Assembly (NCBI RefSeq): GCF_015163075.1
Contig: NZ_JADDXU010000003.1
Span: 496,001 to 560,000, forward strand
Direction of reading: 5' to 3'
DNA length: 64,000 nucleotides
Origin: Streptomyces justiciae
GTDB lineage: Bacteria; Actinomycetota; Actinomycetes; Streptomycetales; Streptomycetaceae
In this document: positions 26,913 through 36,275 of the stretch, piece after piece
Layout of the letters: each line of letters opens with the position of its first letter
Numbering within the stretch: the stretch's first letter is position 1
Notes under the pieces: generated by a model
Told to the model about the DNA's origin: nothing
Databases searched by the model: none
Seen by the model: the letters and a program-made list of their open reading frames with translations, nothing else
Position numbers and translations under genes: made by a program

Positions 26913-27206
26913 TCAGGCTCCGGACGTCGCCGTGATCGCGAGCATCACCCACAGCATCGGCAGCAGCGCGAACCCGAGCCCGGCCCCGGCGGCCATCATG
27001 CGCGTCGCCCGCAGGGCCCGGCGGTGCGGCAGAGCCCACGCGAACACGAGGAGAGCGGCCGCCCAGTAGAGGACACCGCCGAAGGCGCCGGTCTCGTGAT
27101 GGGACGCGAACCAGCGGTACTCCAGGACGAGGAACGGCAGGCCGAGCAGGGAGGCGACAAGCGGCGCCTTCCACCAGGTGGGGTGGCGATGAGCGGTCCG
27201 GATCAT
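26913..27206 (-). CDS. Small three- to four-helix membrane protein
   Basis: 97 residues with hydrophobic segments APLVASLLGLPFLVLEY, GVLYWAAALLVFAWALP and MAAGAGLGFALLPMLWVMLAI separated by basic loops (PHRRALRATR). Resembles small conserved Streptomyces integral membrane proteins. Function unknown. It converges on bkdR with an 18-nt gap. Confidence 0.75.
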   Translation of the reverse strand: MIRTAHRHPTWWKAPLVASLLGLPFLVLEYRWFASHHETGAFGGVLYWAAALLVFAWALPHRRALRATRMMAAGAGLGFALLPMLWVMLAITATSGA

Positions 27207-27276
27207 GTGCCCAGCTCACCAGCGCGCGGCCGGTCCGGCATCGGGAGCCGTACTCATCCCGCCCGCGCGCGCGTAC

Positions 27277-27867
27277 TCAGGCGCCCCGCCGCAGCCCCCC
27301 GAACACCAACTGCGCGACCGCGTCCGCCACTTCGCGCTCGTTCATCCCGCGCCCGTCCGGCCGGTACCACTCCACGATGGAGTTGATCATCCCGAAGACG
27401 AGCCGGGTCGCGAGGCGTACCTCCACGTCGCCCCGCACGTCCCCCTCGGCGGCCGCGGCCTTCAGCAGTTCGGCGACCCGGTGGTCGAAGTCGCGGCGGC
27501 GTTCCAGGGCCCAGCGCTCGGTGCCGGTGTTGCCGCGGACGCGCAGCAGCAGGGTGACGTAGGGGAGTTCGGCGATGAGGACCTCGACCATGCGCCGCAC
27601 CACGTACTCCAGGCGCTCGGCGGCGTGCCCCACGCGTGCGTGCTCCTCGTCGAGGATGCCGAACAGGCCGTCCAGCGCACGGCTGACGGCCCGGCGCAGC
27701 AGCTCCTCCTTGCCCGCCACGTGGTGGTAGATCGAGGACTTGGAGATCCCGGCCGCCTTGGAGAGGTGCTCCATGGAGGTGCCGTCGTAGCCGCGCTCGT
27801 TGAAGACCTGCACGGCGACGGACAGCAGCGTCTCGGGGGTGTACGTGTCGCGCTTGGCGGTGGTCAT
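27277..27867 (-). CDS. paaR: TetR-family repressor, probable phenylacetate regulator
   Basis: 196 residues. N-terminal TetR HTH (about 10-55: ETLLSVAVQVFNERGYDGTSMEHLSKAAGISKSSIYHHVAGKEELL) and a helical ligand domain. Its ATG overlaps the stop of paaH (ATGA), so it is expressed with paaH from the paaH promoter. That promoter carries a 14-bp TetR-type palindrome which also precedes paaA, so PaaR probably represses both operons and itself (inference). The inducer is likely phenylacetyl-CoA, as for other TetR-type PaaR proteins. Confidence 0.82.
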   Translation of the reverse strand: MTTAKRDTYTPETLLSVAVQVFNERGYDGTSMEHLSKAAGISKSSIYHHVAGKEELLRRAVSRALDGLFGILDEEHARVGHAAERLEYVVRRMVEVLIAELPYVTLLLRVRGNTGTERWALERRRDFDHRVAELLKAAAAEGDVRGDVEVRLATRLVFGMINSIVEWYRPDGRGMNEREVADAVAQLVFGGLRRGA

Positions 27868-29381
27868 GACGTACTGCCCTCCCTCTTGTCGGTGGCGTAC
27901 GCGTGGCGGTACAGCGCGAGGGACGGGGCGTAGCGGCCGCTCGGGTCCCGCAGGTGCAGGTCGTCGAGGAGCGCGTAGGCCCAGTTGCGGCCCAGCCTGC
28001 GGCTCCATTCGAAGGGGCCCAGCGGGTAGTTGACCCCGAGCCGCATCGCCGTGTCGATGTCCTCCTCGGTCGCCACGCCCTTGGCCACGGCGTCGTGCGC
28101 GAGGTCGACGATCCGGGCGACCGTGCGGGCGACGATCATGCCGGGGACGTCGCCGATGACGCTGACGTCCTTGCCGAGCGCCTGGAAGAGGCCGATGGCC
28201 TCGGCGAGGGTCTGCGGGGCGGTGTCCTGGGAGGCGGACAGGGCGATGCGGGTGGCGCGGCGGTAGTCGAGGGCGAGGTCGAAATAGACCACGTCCCGGA
28301 ACTCCACCGACGTCTGCCCGTCGGCGAGCGCCAGCTGGCCGCCGCTGGGCAGCACCAGCCGCGTGCCGTGGTCCTCCTCGTCCTCGCGGACCTGGATGCC
28401 CGCCTCGCGGATCAGGGCGAGCAGTTCGGACGCGGGGCCCAGGTCGCCCTCGGCGGTGACGTAGGCGGGCGGCTGGGAGGGTTCCGCGGTGTGCGGTTCG
28501 GCGGGCTCGGCGTCGGGGCCGTGGTCGTACCAGCCGTGCCCGCTCTTGCGGCCGAGGCGGCCCGACTCGACCAGGCGGCGCTGGGCGAGCGAGGGCGTGA
28601 AGCGGACGTCCTGGAAGAAGGACTGCCACACCGAGTGCGTGACGGACTCGTTGACGTCCTGCCCGATCAGGTCGGTGAGCTCGAACGCGCCCATCTTGAA
28701 GCCGCCGGACTCGCGCAGCACCGCGTCGATGGTGGCGGGGTCGGCGCCCTGGGCCTCGTAGACCGCGAACGCCTCGGCGTAGAAGGGCCGGGCGATGCGG
28801 TTGACGATGAAGCCGGGGGTGTCGGCGCAGGCGACCGGCGTCTTGCCCCACGCGCGTGCCGTCTCGTACGCGCGCGTGGCCGACGTGACGTCGGTGGCGA
28901 ACCCGGAGACGACCTCGACGAGCGGCAGCAGCGGGGCGGGGTTGAAGAAGTGCAGGCCCACGAGACGGCCGGGATTGCGCAGGGCGCCGCCGATGGCGGT
29001 GACCGACAGGGAGGAGGTGTTGGTGGCGAGCAGACAGTCCTCGCCGACGATGTCCTCCAGCTCCCGGAACAGCTCCTGCTTGACGTCCAGCCGCTCCAGG
29101 ACGGCCTCGACCACCAGGGAGCAGTCGGCGAGGTCGGCGAGCGTGCCGGCGGCCGTCAGACGCGCGCGTGCCGCGTCCCGGTCGGCGCCGGTGAGGCGGT
29201 CCTTCTCGACGAGCCGGTCGAGGCGGGCGCCGATCGCGTCGGCCGCGTCCTGGGCACGCCCGGGGGCGGTGTCGTACAGCCGTACGGGGTGGCCGGCGAC
29301 CAACGCGACCTGGGCGATGCCCTGGCCCATGGTGCCGGTGCCGACGACGGCCACGGGGCTGCTGAGGTCGAGTGCTGTCAT
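27864..29381 (-). CDS. paaH: 3-hydroxyacyl-CoA dehydrogenase, phenylacetate pathway type
   Basis: 505 residues with NAD-binding Rossmann domain (about 9-185, VAVVGTGTMGQGIAQVALVAG; ATNTSSLSVTAIGGAL; GLHFFNPAPLLPLVEVV) and two C-terminal 3HCDH domains (DTPGFIVNRIARPFYAEAF about 188-285; DVPGMIVARTVARIVDLAHDAV about 400-495), the double arrangement seen in PaaH/PaaC enzymes. It oxidises 3-hydroxyadipyl-CoA late in phenylacetate degradation. Divergent from paaN with the PaaR box between. Confidence 0.88.
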   Translation of the reverse strand: MTALDLSSPVAVVGTGTMGQGIAQVALVAGHPVRLYDTAPGRAQDAADAIGARLDRLVEKDRLTGADRDAARARLTAAGTLADLADCSLVVEAVLERLDVKQELFRELEDIVGEDCLLATNTSSLSVTAIGGALRNPGRLVGLHFFNPAPLLPLVEVVSGFATDVTSATRAYETARAWGKTPVACADTPGFIVNRIARPFYAEAFAVYEAQGADPATIDAVLRESGGFKMGAFELTDLIGQDVNESVTHSVWQSFFQDVRFTPSLAQRRLVESGRLGRKSGHGWYDHGPDAEPAEPHTAEPSQPPAYVTAEGDLGPASELLALIREAGIQVREDEEDHGTRLVLPSGGQLALADGQTSVEFRDVVYFDLALDYRRATRIALSASQDTAPQTLAEAIGLFQALGKDVSVIGDVPGMIVARTVARIVDLAHDAVAKGVATEEDIDTAMRLGVNYPLGPFEWSRRLGRNWAYALLDDLHLRDPSGRYAPSLALYRHAYATDKREGSTS

Positions 29382-29432
29382 GTGCGCGATCCTCCCGCAC
29401 GGGGTTTTCCACAGATGCGGCGGACCCCCTTG

Positions 29433-29452
29433 TCCCGACCGATCGTTCGGTT
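29433..29452. promoter_or_regulatory. PaaR operator between paaH and paaN
   Basis: TCCCGACCGATCGTTCGGTT, whose exact reverse complement stands before paaA (34217-34236). The palindromic core is ACCGATCGTTCGGT. It serves the divergent paaH-paaR and paaN promoters. Confidence 0.8.
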
Positions 29453-29541
29453 ACTCTAACTCTGACTGGCCGTTCCTGCCCATGGTTCTGCCCAGGTCAT
29501 GAGCTCGACGAAGAGTTCTCCAGACGAGGAGTTGGTCCCGC

Positions 29542-31233
29542 ATGGCCGCCGAACTGACCGCCCACGAGCTGATCGCCAAGCACCGGCCCACTCTCGACCA
29601 GGCGCTGGAGGCGATCCGTACGCGCGCGTACTGGTCCCCGCACCCCGAGCACCCGAAGGCCTACGGCGAGAACGGCAGCCTGGACGCGGCGGCGGGCAAG
29701 GCGGCCTTCGACGCCCTCCTCGGCACCCGCCTCGACCTCGGCCAGCCCGGCACGGACGGCTGGGTGTCCGGCGAAGTGTCGCCGTACGGCCCGGAGTTGG
29801 GCGTCGAGTACCCGCACGCGGACGTGGACGTGCTGCTGCCCGCCATGAAGGCGGGCCAGAAGGCGTGGCGGGAGGCGGGCGCGGAGATCCGCGCGGTGGT
29901 CTGTCTGGAGATCCTCAAGCGCATCAGCGACCGGACGCACGAGTTCGCGCACGCGGTCATGCACACCTCCGGCCAGGCCTTCATGATGGCGTTCCAGGCG
30001 GGCGGCCCGCACGCGCAGGACCGCGGCCTGGAGGCGGTGGCGTACGCGTACGTGGAGCAGGTCCGCACCCCCGACACCGCGGAGTGGACCAAGCCCCAGG
30101 GCAAGCGCGACCCGCTCGCGCTGACCAAGCAGTTCACGCCGGTCCCGCGCGGGATCGCCCTGATGATCGGCTGCAACACCTTCCCGACGTGGAACGGCTA
30201 CCCGGGCCTGTTCGCGTCGCTCGCAACCGGCAACGCGGTCCTGGTCAAGCCCCACCCGCGCGCGGTGCTGCCGCTCGCGCTCACGGTCCAGGTCGCGCGC
30301 GAGGTGCTGGCCGGTGCCGGATTCGACCCGAACCTGGTGGCGCTGGCCGCCGAGCGCCCGGGTGAGGGCATCGCCAAGACCCTCGCCACGCGCCCGGAGA
30401 TCCGGATCATCGACTACACCGGCTCGACGTCGTTCGGCGACTGGCTGGAGGCCAACGCCCGTCAGGCGCAGGTCTACACGGAGAAGGCCGGCGTCAACAC
30501 CGTGCTGGTCGACTCCACGGCGAACTACAAGGGCATGCTCTCCAACCTGGCCTTCTCACTGTCCCTGTACAGCGGCCAGATGTGCACCACCCCGCAGAAC
30601 CTCCTCATCCCCCGCGACGGCATCCGCACCGACGAGGGCCCCAAGACCTTCGACGAGGTCGCCGCCGACCTGGCCCGCTCGGTCGACGGCCTGCTCGGCG
30701 ACGACGCCCGGGCGAACGCCCTGCTGGGCGCGATCGTCAACCCGGACGTCAAGGCCCGCCTGGAGGCCGCGGCCGGGCTCGGCGAGGTCGCCCTCGCCTC
30801 CCGGGAGGTCGCCAATCCGGAGTTCCCGGACGCGGTCGTGCGCACGCCGGTCATCGTCAAGCTGGACGGCGCCAAGCCGGACGACGAGGCCGCCTACATG
30901 AGCGAGTGCTTCGGCCCGGTCTCCTTCGCCGTCGCGGTCGACTCGGCGGCGGACGCGGTGGAGCTGCTGCGGCGCACGATCCGCGAGAAGGGCGCGATGA
31001 CGGTCGGGGCGTACACGACCGACGACGAGGTCGAGCGCGCGGTCCAGGAGGTCTGCTTCGACGAGGCCGCGCAGCTGTCGCTGAACCTCACGGGCGGGGT
31101 GTACGTCAACCAGACGGCCGCGTTCTCCGACTTCCACGGCTCCGGCGGCAACCCGGCGGCCAACGCGGCCCTCACGGACGGGGCGTTCGTCGCCAACCGT
31201 TTCCGGGTCGTGGAGGTGCGCCGAGAGGCCTAG
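29542..31233 (+). CDS. paaN: Phenylacetic acid degradation protein PaaN (aldehyde dehydrogenase family)
   Basis: 563 residues of the PaaN type found in actinobacteria, without the C-terminal MaoC hydratase domain of enteric PaaZ. Catalytic features include the CNTFPTWNGYPGLFASLATGNAVLVKPHP cofactor region, IDYTGSTSFG, and the nucleophile Cys in YSGQMCTTPQN (about 352). The C-terminal DFHGSGGNPAAN resembles other ALDH ends. It probably oxidises the ring-opened semialdehyde; the hydrolase function must come from elsewhere. ATG 29542 fits the family N-terminus. It ends convergent with the methyltransferase gene. Confidence 0.88.
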   Translation: MAAELTAHELIAKHRPTLDQALEAIRTRAYWSPHPEHPKAYGENGSLDAAAGKAAFDALLGTRLDLGQPGTDGWVSGEVSPYGPELGVEYPHADVDVLLPAMKAGQKAWREAGAEIRAVVCLEILKRISDRTHEFAHAVMHTSGQAFMMAFQAGGPHAQDRGLEAVAYAYVEQVRTPDTAEWTKPQGKRDPLALTKQFTPVPRGIALMIGCNTFPTWNGYPGLFASLATGNAVLVKPHPRAVLPLALTVQVAREVLAGAGFDPNLVALAAERPGEGIAKTLATRPEIRIIDYTGSTSFGDWLEANARQAQVYTEKAGVNTVLVDSTANYKGMLSNLAFSLSLYSGQMCTTPQNLLIPRDGIRTDEGPKTFDEVAADLARSVDGLLGDDARANALLGAIVNPDVKARLEAAAGLGEVALASREVANPEFPDAVVRTPVIVKLDGAKPDDEAAYMSECFGPVSFAVAVDSAADAVELLRRTIREKGAMTVGAYTTDDEVERAVQEVCFDEAAQLSLNLTGGVYVNQTAAFSDFHGSGGNPAANAALTDGAFVANRFRVVEVRREA

Positions 31234-31272
31234 GGCCTGCCCGAGAAGTCCCCGGGAGGCCTGGAACCCTCC

Positions 31273-32034
31273 CTAGAAGTCCGCCGTGAGGCTCCAGTGG
31301 TACAGCGTCATCCCCACGCTCGTCGCGAGGTTGTAGCTGGAGACCTGGGGCCTCATCGGCAGCGCCACCAGATGGTCGGCACGCGCGCGTAGCTCGGCGG
31401 ACAGCCCGCTGCGCTCCGAGCCGAAGGCGAGGACGGCGTCGTCCGGGAGCTTCACGCCCCGGATGTCGTCGCCCTCCGGGTCGAGGGCGTAGAGCGGCCC
31501 CGGGGGCAGCTCCTCGACCGTCACCCGCTCCACCGCCGTCGCGAAGTGCAGCCCCGCGCCGCCGCGCACGACGGTCGGGTGCCAGGGGTCGAGCGTGCCC
31601 GTGGTGACGACACCGGTCGCCCCGAATCCCGCCGCCAGCCGGATCACAGCCCCCGCGTTGCCGAGGTTGCGCGGGTTGTCGAGGACCACCACCGGCGCGG
31701 GGCGGGGAACGCGCGCCAGCGCCTCCAGGTTCGCCGCGCGGGGCGGCCGTACGGCCAGGGCGGCCACCCCCGTCGGATGCGGGCGCGGCACGAGGTTCTC
31801 GTACGTCCCCGGCGCGACCTCCGTCAGGAGCGCGTCCAGCTTCTCGCGCACGTCGGAGGCCAGCTCGTCGGCGAGGGTGAGCGTGGCCGCGCGGTCGGTG
31901 GTGACCGCCACCGGCACCTCGGCCCCGAAGCGCAGCGCGTGCTTGAGGGCGTGGAAGCCGTCGAGCAGGACGGCGAAGTCGGCGAGCCGGTGCCAGACGG
32001 CCACCGGGCCGGTGGGAGCGGCGGGGTCGGTCAT
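31273..32034 (-). CDS. SpoU/TrmH-family RNA 2'-O-methyltransferase
   Basis: 253 residues. The C-terminal SPOUT domain has motif 1 VVLDNPRNLGNAGAVIRLAAGFG (about 134-155), motif 2 LAFGSERSGLS (about 210) and motif 3 LPMRPQVSSYNLATSVGMTLYHW (about 228), which form the knotted AdoMet pocket. The N-terminal half is a variable substrate-binding region. The RNA target is unknown. Its ATG overlaps the stop of the HTTM gene (ATGA), so it ends a three-gene coupled operon. Confidence 0.9.
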   Translation of the reverse strand: MTDPAAPTGPVAVWHRLADFAVLLDGFHALKHALRFGAEVPVAVTTDRAATLTLADELASDVREKLDALLTEVAPGTYENLVPRPHPTGVAALAVRPPRAANLEALARVPRPAPVVVLDNPRNLGNAGAVIRLAAGFGATGVVTTGTLDPWHPTVVRGGAGLHFATAVERVTVEELPPGPLYALDPEGDDIRGVKLPDDAVLAFGSERSGLSAELRARADHLVALPMRPQVSSYNLATSVGMTLYHWSLTADF

Positions 32035-33227
32035 GCCGTGAAGCCTACGTGCGTCTCCTCGGCGCTCTCGGGGGCGCGGGGCTGCGGCAGCGTCGTACGG
32101 CCCCGCCCGGCCGTGAGTCGCGCACGCGCGCGTGCCGCCCAGCCGCCCAGCCGGCGCAGGAACGGCGTCGGCAGGAACACCGCGTCGGCGGCGATCATCG
32201 CCAGCGAGAAGAACGGCAGCCCGAGGACGACGGCGATGACGGCGTGCTCGGTCATCATGGCGGCCAGCAGGACGTTCTTGACCCGCCGGTTGAACAGTGT
32301 GAACGGGAAGGCGACCTGGACGGCGACGGTGCCGTAGGTGATGAGCAGCACCATGGTGGCGCTGGAGGACAGCGCGTCGGCGAGGCCGGGCCAGGGTGAG
32401 AAGTAGTCGAGGTGCAGCGGGTAGTAGACGGCGGTGCCGTCCTGCCAGCGCGAGCCCTGGATCTTGTACCAGCCGGCCGTCGCGTAGATCAGACACGCCT
32501 CGGCCATGATCACGAGCAGGGCGCCGTTGTGGACGATGTTGCCGACGACGTCCAGCAGGATGCGTGGCTGCTCGGTCCGCGCGAGCCGCTCGACCGCCCA
32601 CCACACGCCCAGGGACAGCCACACCGCCCACAGCAGCGTGGGGACGAACCGGTCGCCCTCGAAGAGCCGGCCCGCGCCGGTCGCCGCGATCAGCACCAGC
32701 CCGAGGACGATCCACAGGACGGGCCCGACCCGGTCCGGAGCGTGCTCCCCACGCGCGCGTGCCCTGCGCGCGTCCAGCGACCACACCTGGCCGCACCGCG
32801 TGAACACCAGGTAGATGCACATCAGGTGCAGGACGTTGTCGCCGCCGTCGCCCATGAAGATGCTGCGGTTCTGCAGCGAGAGCACGCCGACCATGAAGAG
32901 CGCGGACATCGTGCGGGTGCGCCAGCCCAGCAGCAGCAGGGCGCTGGAGAGGACGGCAAGGCCGTAGACGAGCTCGAACCAGAACTGTCCGTCGGACCAC
33001 ATCAGCGCGGTGAACGCGCCGTTGCCCGCGATCAGCTGCTCGGCGAGGTCCCAGCTCCAGGGCCCGTCGGGACCGTACAGCTCCTGGCGGTGCGGGAGCT
33101 CGCGCAGCAGGAACAGCAGCCAGGTCGCACTGAAGCCGATACGGACCACCGCGGCCTGGTACGGGCCGAGCGCCGACTCGGTGATCCGGGCGATGGCCCG
33201 GGAGACCGCGAGGGAGAACCGGTTCAC
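32031..33227 (-). CDS. HTTM-domain integral membrane protein
   Basis: 398 residues with about eight to ten hydrophobic segments ([103 protein letters not shown] and others). Motifs such as [21 protein letters not shown] and [21 protein letters not shown] match the HTTM domain related to vitamin-K-dependent gamma-carboxylase. The His/Lys catalytic residues of true carboxylases cannot be assigned here. GTG 33227 follows GGAGGCGCCCG. It overlaps both neighbours by 4 nt. Function unknown. Confidence 0.85.
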   Translation of the reverse strand: MNRFSLAVSRAIARITESALGPYQAAVVRIGFSATWLLFLLRELPHRQELYGPDGPWSWDLAEQLIAGNGAFTALMWSDGQFWFELVYGLAVLSSALLLLGWRTRTMSALFMVGVLSLQNRSIFMGDGGDNVLHLMCIYLVFTRCGQVWSLDARRARARGEHAPDRVGPVLWIVLGLVLIAATGAGRLFEGDRFVPTLLWAVWLSLGVWWAVERLARTEQPRILLDVVGNIVHNGALLVIMAEACLIYATAGWYKIQGSRWQDGTAVYYPLHLDYFSPWPGLADALSSSATMVLLITYGTVAVQVAFPFTLFNRRVKNVLLAAMMTEHAVIAVVLGLPFFSLAMIAADAVFLPTPFLRRLGGWAARARARLTAGRGRTTLPQPRAPESAEETHVGFTA

Positions 33228-33994
33228 CGGGCGCCTCCCACGCGGTCGTCCGAGGTGACCGCCCACCAGGGCAGCTCCCGGTAGGCGGGCTTGTCCGAGA
33301 CCTGCTCCTGGCTCCAGTCGGGCGGCCGCACGTTGGTGGACACGGACCGCACCTGCACCCGCTCGACGCTCCCGCCGGACCCGGCCGCGTCGTCCCGGTC
33401 GAGCCGCATCACCACGATCCGGCGCAGATACGTCTCCGACAGCGCGCCGCGCAGCCCGACCGGCCGGTTGTCGGTGCCGTGCGTGGCGGTGAAGAAGTCC
33501 CAGGCCCGGCGCAGCTCGTTCTGCTGGGTGTGGCTGGGCAGCAGATTGCCGTCGATGGCCCGGCCGTCCTCGGCCGACAGGTCGTACCAGCCGGTGGTGC
33601 GGACGGTGCCGTCCGCGGCCAGGACCTGGGCACGCACCTGCACGGCGATGTTCTGCTGCAACGGGTTCGGCGCGAACAGCTTCCAGTTCTGCTCGAACTC
33701 CGGGTAGACCCAGTCCTCGATCGCCCTGCCGTGCTGCTTGGTGACCGCGTTCGCGGGCGCGACGTGCAGGAAGGTCATCCCGAGGTGCACACAGACGGTG
33801 ACCGCCACGATCGCGAGGGCCAGCGCGGCCCCGATCTGGTACCGGAGGGACAGCGCGGCGACACCGGTGCGGGGGTTGGCGGGCGCGAGCGGGGCGTGCA
33901 GCGGCAGCGGGGGAGCCGGCTCGGCCGGTGGCTCGGGGGCACGCGGCTCGTCGGCCCCGTGCCGGGCCTCCGAGCCTGTGTCGTACGCGTCCAT
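33224..33994 (-). CDS. DUF5819-like membrane-anchored protein, partner of HTTM protein
   Basis: 256 residues: an acidic/Pro-rich cytosolic N-terminus (1-45), one membrane helix (about 52-75, [26 protein letters not shown]) and an extracytoplasmic domain with [45 protein letters not shown] and many Trp/Tyr. This layout matches DUF5819, which often sits beside HTTM genes. It overlaps the downstream HTTM start (GTGA). The pair probably acts together on a secreted or membrane substrate (inference). Its promoter faces paaA. Confidence 0.8.
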   Translation of the reverse strand: MDAYDTGSEARHGADEPRAPEPPAEPAPPLPLHAPLAPANPRTGVAALSLRYQIGAALALAIVAVTVCVHLGMTFLHVAPANAVTKQHGRAIEDWVYPEFEQNWKLFAPNPLQQNIAVQVRAQVLAADGTVRTTGWYDLSAEDGRAIDGNLLPSHTQQNELRRAWDFFTATHGTDNRPVGLRGALSETYLRRIVVMRLDRDDAAGSGGSVERVQVRSVSTNVRPPDWSQEQVSDKPAYRELPWWAVTSDDRVGGAR

Positions 33995-34141
33995 TCCGCC
34001 CCGTTTCCCGATGTCCGGACCGTGTCTGCGGCGTCCTGTCCGCCCGCGCCCACCGCTTGGCACGGCACTCGCACGCGAACGGTACTCAGGCCCGCCCGCC
34101 GGGCACAGCCCATCAGCCGAACCCCGGTCACTCGGCCCCTG

Positions 34142-34173
34142 TCGTCCACAGGGACCCCGGCAGGTTATCCACA
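34142..34173. promoter_or_regulatory. Two DnaA-box-like 9-mers upstream of paaA
   Basis: TCGTCCACA (34142-34150, one mismatch to TTGTCCACA) and TTATCCACA (34165-34173, exact E. coli-type box), in the spacer between the DUF5819 gene and paaA. Confidence 0.45.
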
Positions 34174-34216
34174 GCGGTTGACACCTTACGGCGCCCGGCA
34201 CACCATGGATGCGACG

Positions 34217-34236
34217 AACCGAACGATCGGTCGGGA
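34217..34236. promoter_or_regulatory. PaaR operator upstream of paaABCDE
   Basis: AACCGAACGATCGGTCGGGA, the exact reverse complement of the 20-bp element before paaH/paaN. It ends 37 bp before the paaA start, a repressor-like position. Confidence 0.8.
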
Positions 34237-34273
34237 GCTTGCTCCGGGCAGGGACCGGGGTCGAGGGGGCCAC

Positions 34274-35260
34274 ATGGCAACAGCAGCACAGGCGTACGAC
34301 AGGACGGACACCGCCGGTCAGGACGCGTACGAGCGTGCCTTCGACGCCGCCGTGGCCGCCGACGAGCGCATCGAGCCGCGCGACTGGATGCCGGACGCCT
34401 ACCGCGCGACGCTGGTCCGCCAGATCGCCCAGCACGCCCACTCCGAGATCATCGGCATGCAGCCGGAGGCGAACTGGATCACGCGCGCGCCCAGCCTGCG
34501 CCGCAAGGCCATCCTGATGGCCAAGGTCCAGGACGAGGCGGGTCACGGCCTGTACCTGTACAGCGCCGCCGAGACCCTCGGCACCGGCCGCGACGAGCTC
34601 CTCGACAAGCTCCACTCCGGCCGCCAGAAGTACTCCTCGATCTTCAACTACCCGACCCTGACCTGGGCGGACGTCGGCGCGATCGGCTGGCTCGTGGACG
34701 GCGCCGCGATCACCAACCAGGTCCCCCTGTGCCGCTGCTCCTACGGCCCGTACGCGCGCGCGATGGTCCGTATCTGCAAGGAGGAGTCCTTCCACCAGCG
34801 CCAGGGCTACGAGCTGCTGCTGGCCCTCAGCAAGGGCACCCCCGTGCAGCAAGCGATGGCGCAGGACGCGGTGGACCGCTGGTGGTGGCCGTCGCTGATG
34901 ATGTTCGGCCCGCCCGACGACGAGTCCTCGCACTCCGCGCAGTCGATGGCCTGGAAGATCAAGCGGCACTCCAACGACGAACTGCGCCAGCGCTTCGTCG
35001 ACATCTGCGTCCCGCAGGCCGAGTCCCTCGGCCTGACCCTCCCCGACCCGGACCTGAAGTGGAACGAGGAACGGGGACAGCACGACTTCGGCCCGATCGA
35101 CTGGACCGAGTTCTGGGACGTCCTCAAGGGCAACGGCCCCTGCAACGAACAGCGGATCACCCAGCGCAGGCGCGCCCACGAAGAAGGCGCCTGGGTACGG
35201 GAGGCAGCGGCGGCCCACGCCGCCAAGCACGGCAACGGGACGGGAGAGCAGCAGGCATGA
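34274..35260 (+). CDS. paaA: Phenylacetyl-CoA 1,2-epoxidase catalytic subunit PaaA
   Basis: 328 residues; the di-iron oxygenase subunit that epoxidises the ring of phenylacetyl-CoA. The ferritin-like four-helix core carries iron ligands in [25 protein letters not shown] (ExxH) and [15 protein letters not shown] (ExxH). The C-terminal [19 protein letters not shown] is family-typical. It is first of five overlapping genes paaABCDE, with a PaaR box just upstream. ATG 34274 was chosen as the start closest to the conserved region with a purine-rich GAGGGGG 5' of it. Confidence 0.95.
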   Translation: MATAAQAYDRTDTAGQDAYERAFDAAVAADERIEPRDWMPDAYRATLVRQIAQHAHSEIIGMQPEANWITRAPSLRRKAILMAKVQDEAGHGLYLYSAAETLGTGRDELLDKLHSGRQKYSSIFNYPTLTWADVGAIGWLVDGAAITNQVPLCRCSYGPYARAMVRICKEESFHQRQGYELLLALSKGTPVQQAMAQDAVDRWWWPSLMMFGPPDDESSHSAQSMAWKIKRHSNDELRQRFVDICVPQAESLGLTLPDPDLKWNEERGQHDFGPIDWTEFWDVLKGNGPCNEQRITQRRRAHEEGAWVREAAAAHAAKHGNGTGEQQA

Positions 35261-35544
35261 CGAACACCGACTGGCCCCTGTGGGAGGTCTTCGTGCGCTC
35301 GCGCCGCGGCCTCTCCCACACCCACGCCGGCAGCCTGCACGCCCCGGACGCGGAACTCGCCCTGCGCAACGCCCGCGACCTGTACACCCGGCGCGGCGAG
35401 GGCGTCTCGATCTGGGTCGTCCCGTCGGCCGCGATCACCGCGTCCTCGCCGGACGAGAAGGACCCGTTCTTCGAACCGGCCGCCGACAAGCCGTACCGCC
35501 ATCCCACGTTCTACGAGATCCCGGAGGGGGTGAAGCACCTGTGA
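35257..35544 (+). CDS. paaB: Phenylacetyl-CoA epoxidase subunit PaaB
   Basis: 95 residues, the usual length. [41 protein letters not shown] and [23 protein letters not shown] are highly characteristic. PaaB bridges PaaAC heterodimers in the epoxidase and has no catalytic residues. Overlaps paaA by 4 nt (ATGA) and paaC by 4 nt (GTGA). Confidence 0.95.
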   Translation: MTNTDWPLWEVFVRSRRGLSHTHAGSLHAPDAELALRNARDLYTRRGEGVSIWVVPSAAITASSPDEKDPFFEPAADKPYRHPTFYEIPEGVKHL

Positions 35545-36275
35545 CCGCCGACGTGACCCTCGACGCGACCACGCGCACCGCCGCCCTGGCCCTCGGCGAC
35601 GACGCCCTGGTGCTCTCCCACCGCCTCGGCGAATGGGCCGGCCACGCGCCCGTCCTTGAGGAGGAGGTCGCCCTCGCCAACATCGCCCTGGACCTGCTCG
35701 GCCAGGCCCGGGTGCTGCTGTCGATGGTCGGCGACGAGGACGAACTGGCGTACCTGCGCGAGGAGCGCGCCTTCCGCAACCTCCAGCTGGTGGAGCAGCC
35801 GAACGGCGACTTCGCCCACACCATCGCCCGCCAGCTCTTCTTCTCCACCTACCAGCACCTGCTGTACGCCGAACTGGCCGCCGGAGAGGGCCCGTTCGCG
35901 CCGCTCGCCGCGAAGGCCGTCAAGGAGGTCGCCTACCACCGCGACCACGCCGAGCAGTGGACCCTGCGGCTCGGCGACGGCACCGACGAGAGCCGGGAGC
36001 GGATGCTACGGGCGTGCACGGCGCTGTGGCGGTTCACCGGGGATATGTTCCAGCCGGTGACAGGCCTCGACGTCGACGGGGCGGCACTGGAGGCGGCCTG
36101 GCTCACGTCCGTGACAGCCGTCCTCGACCGCGCCACGCTCACGGTCCCCGAAGGACCGCGCACGGGCGCGTGGACGGCCGGAGCGGGCCGACAGGGCCTG
36201 CACACCGAGTCGTTCGGACGCATGCTCGCCGAGATGCAGCATCTGCACCGCAGCCACCCGGGGGCGTCATGGTGA
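35541..36275 (+). CDS. paaC: Phenylacetyl-CoA epoxidase structural subunit PaaC
   Basis: 244 residues with the same ferritin-like fold as PaaA. Conserved LSHRLGEWAGHAPVLEEEVALANIALDLLGQARVLL (about 24-58) and AVKEVAYHRDHAEQW (about 130) are present. It pairs with PaaA and helps bind the CoA ester. GTG 35541 overlaps the paaB stop; paaD begins inside its last codons. Confidence 0.94.
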   Translation: MTADVTLDATTRTAALALGDDALVLSHRLGEWAGHAPVLEEEVALANIALDLLGQARVLLSMVGDEDELAYLREERAFRNLQLVEQPNGDFAHTIARQLFFSTYQHLLYAELAAGEGPFAPLAAKAVKEVAYHRDHAEQWTLRLGDGTDESRERMLRACTALWRFTGDMFQPVTGLDVDGAALEAAWLTSVTAVLDRATLTVPEGPRTGAWTAGAGRQGLHTESFGRMLAEMQHLHRSHPGASW

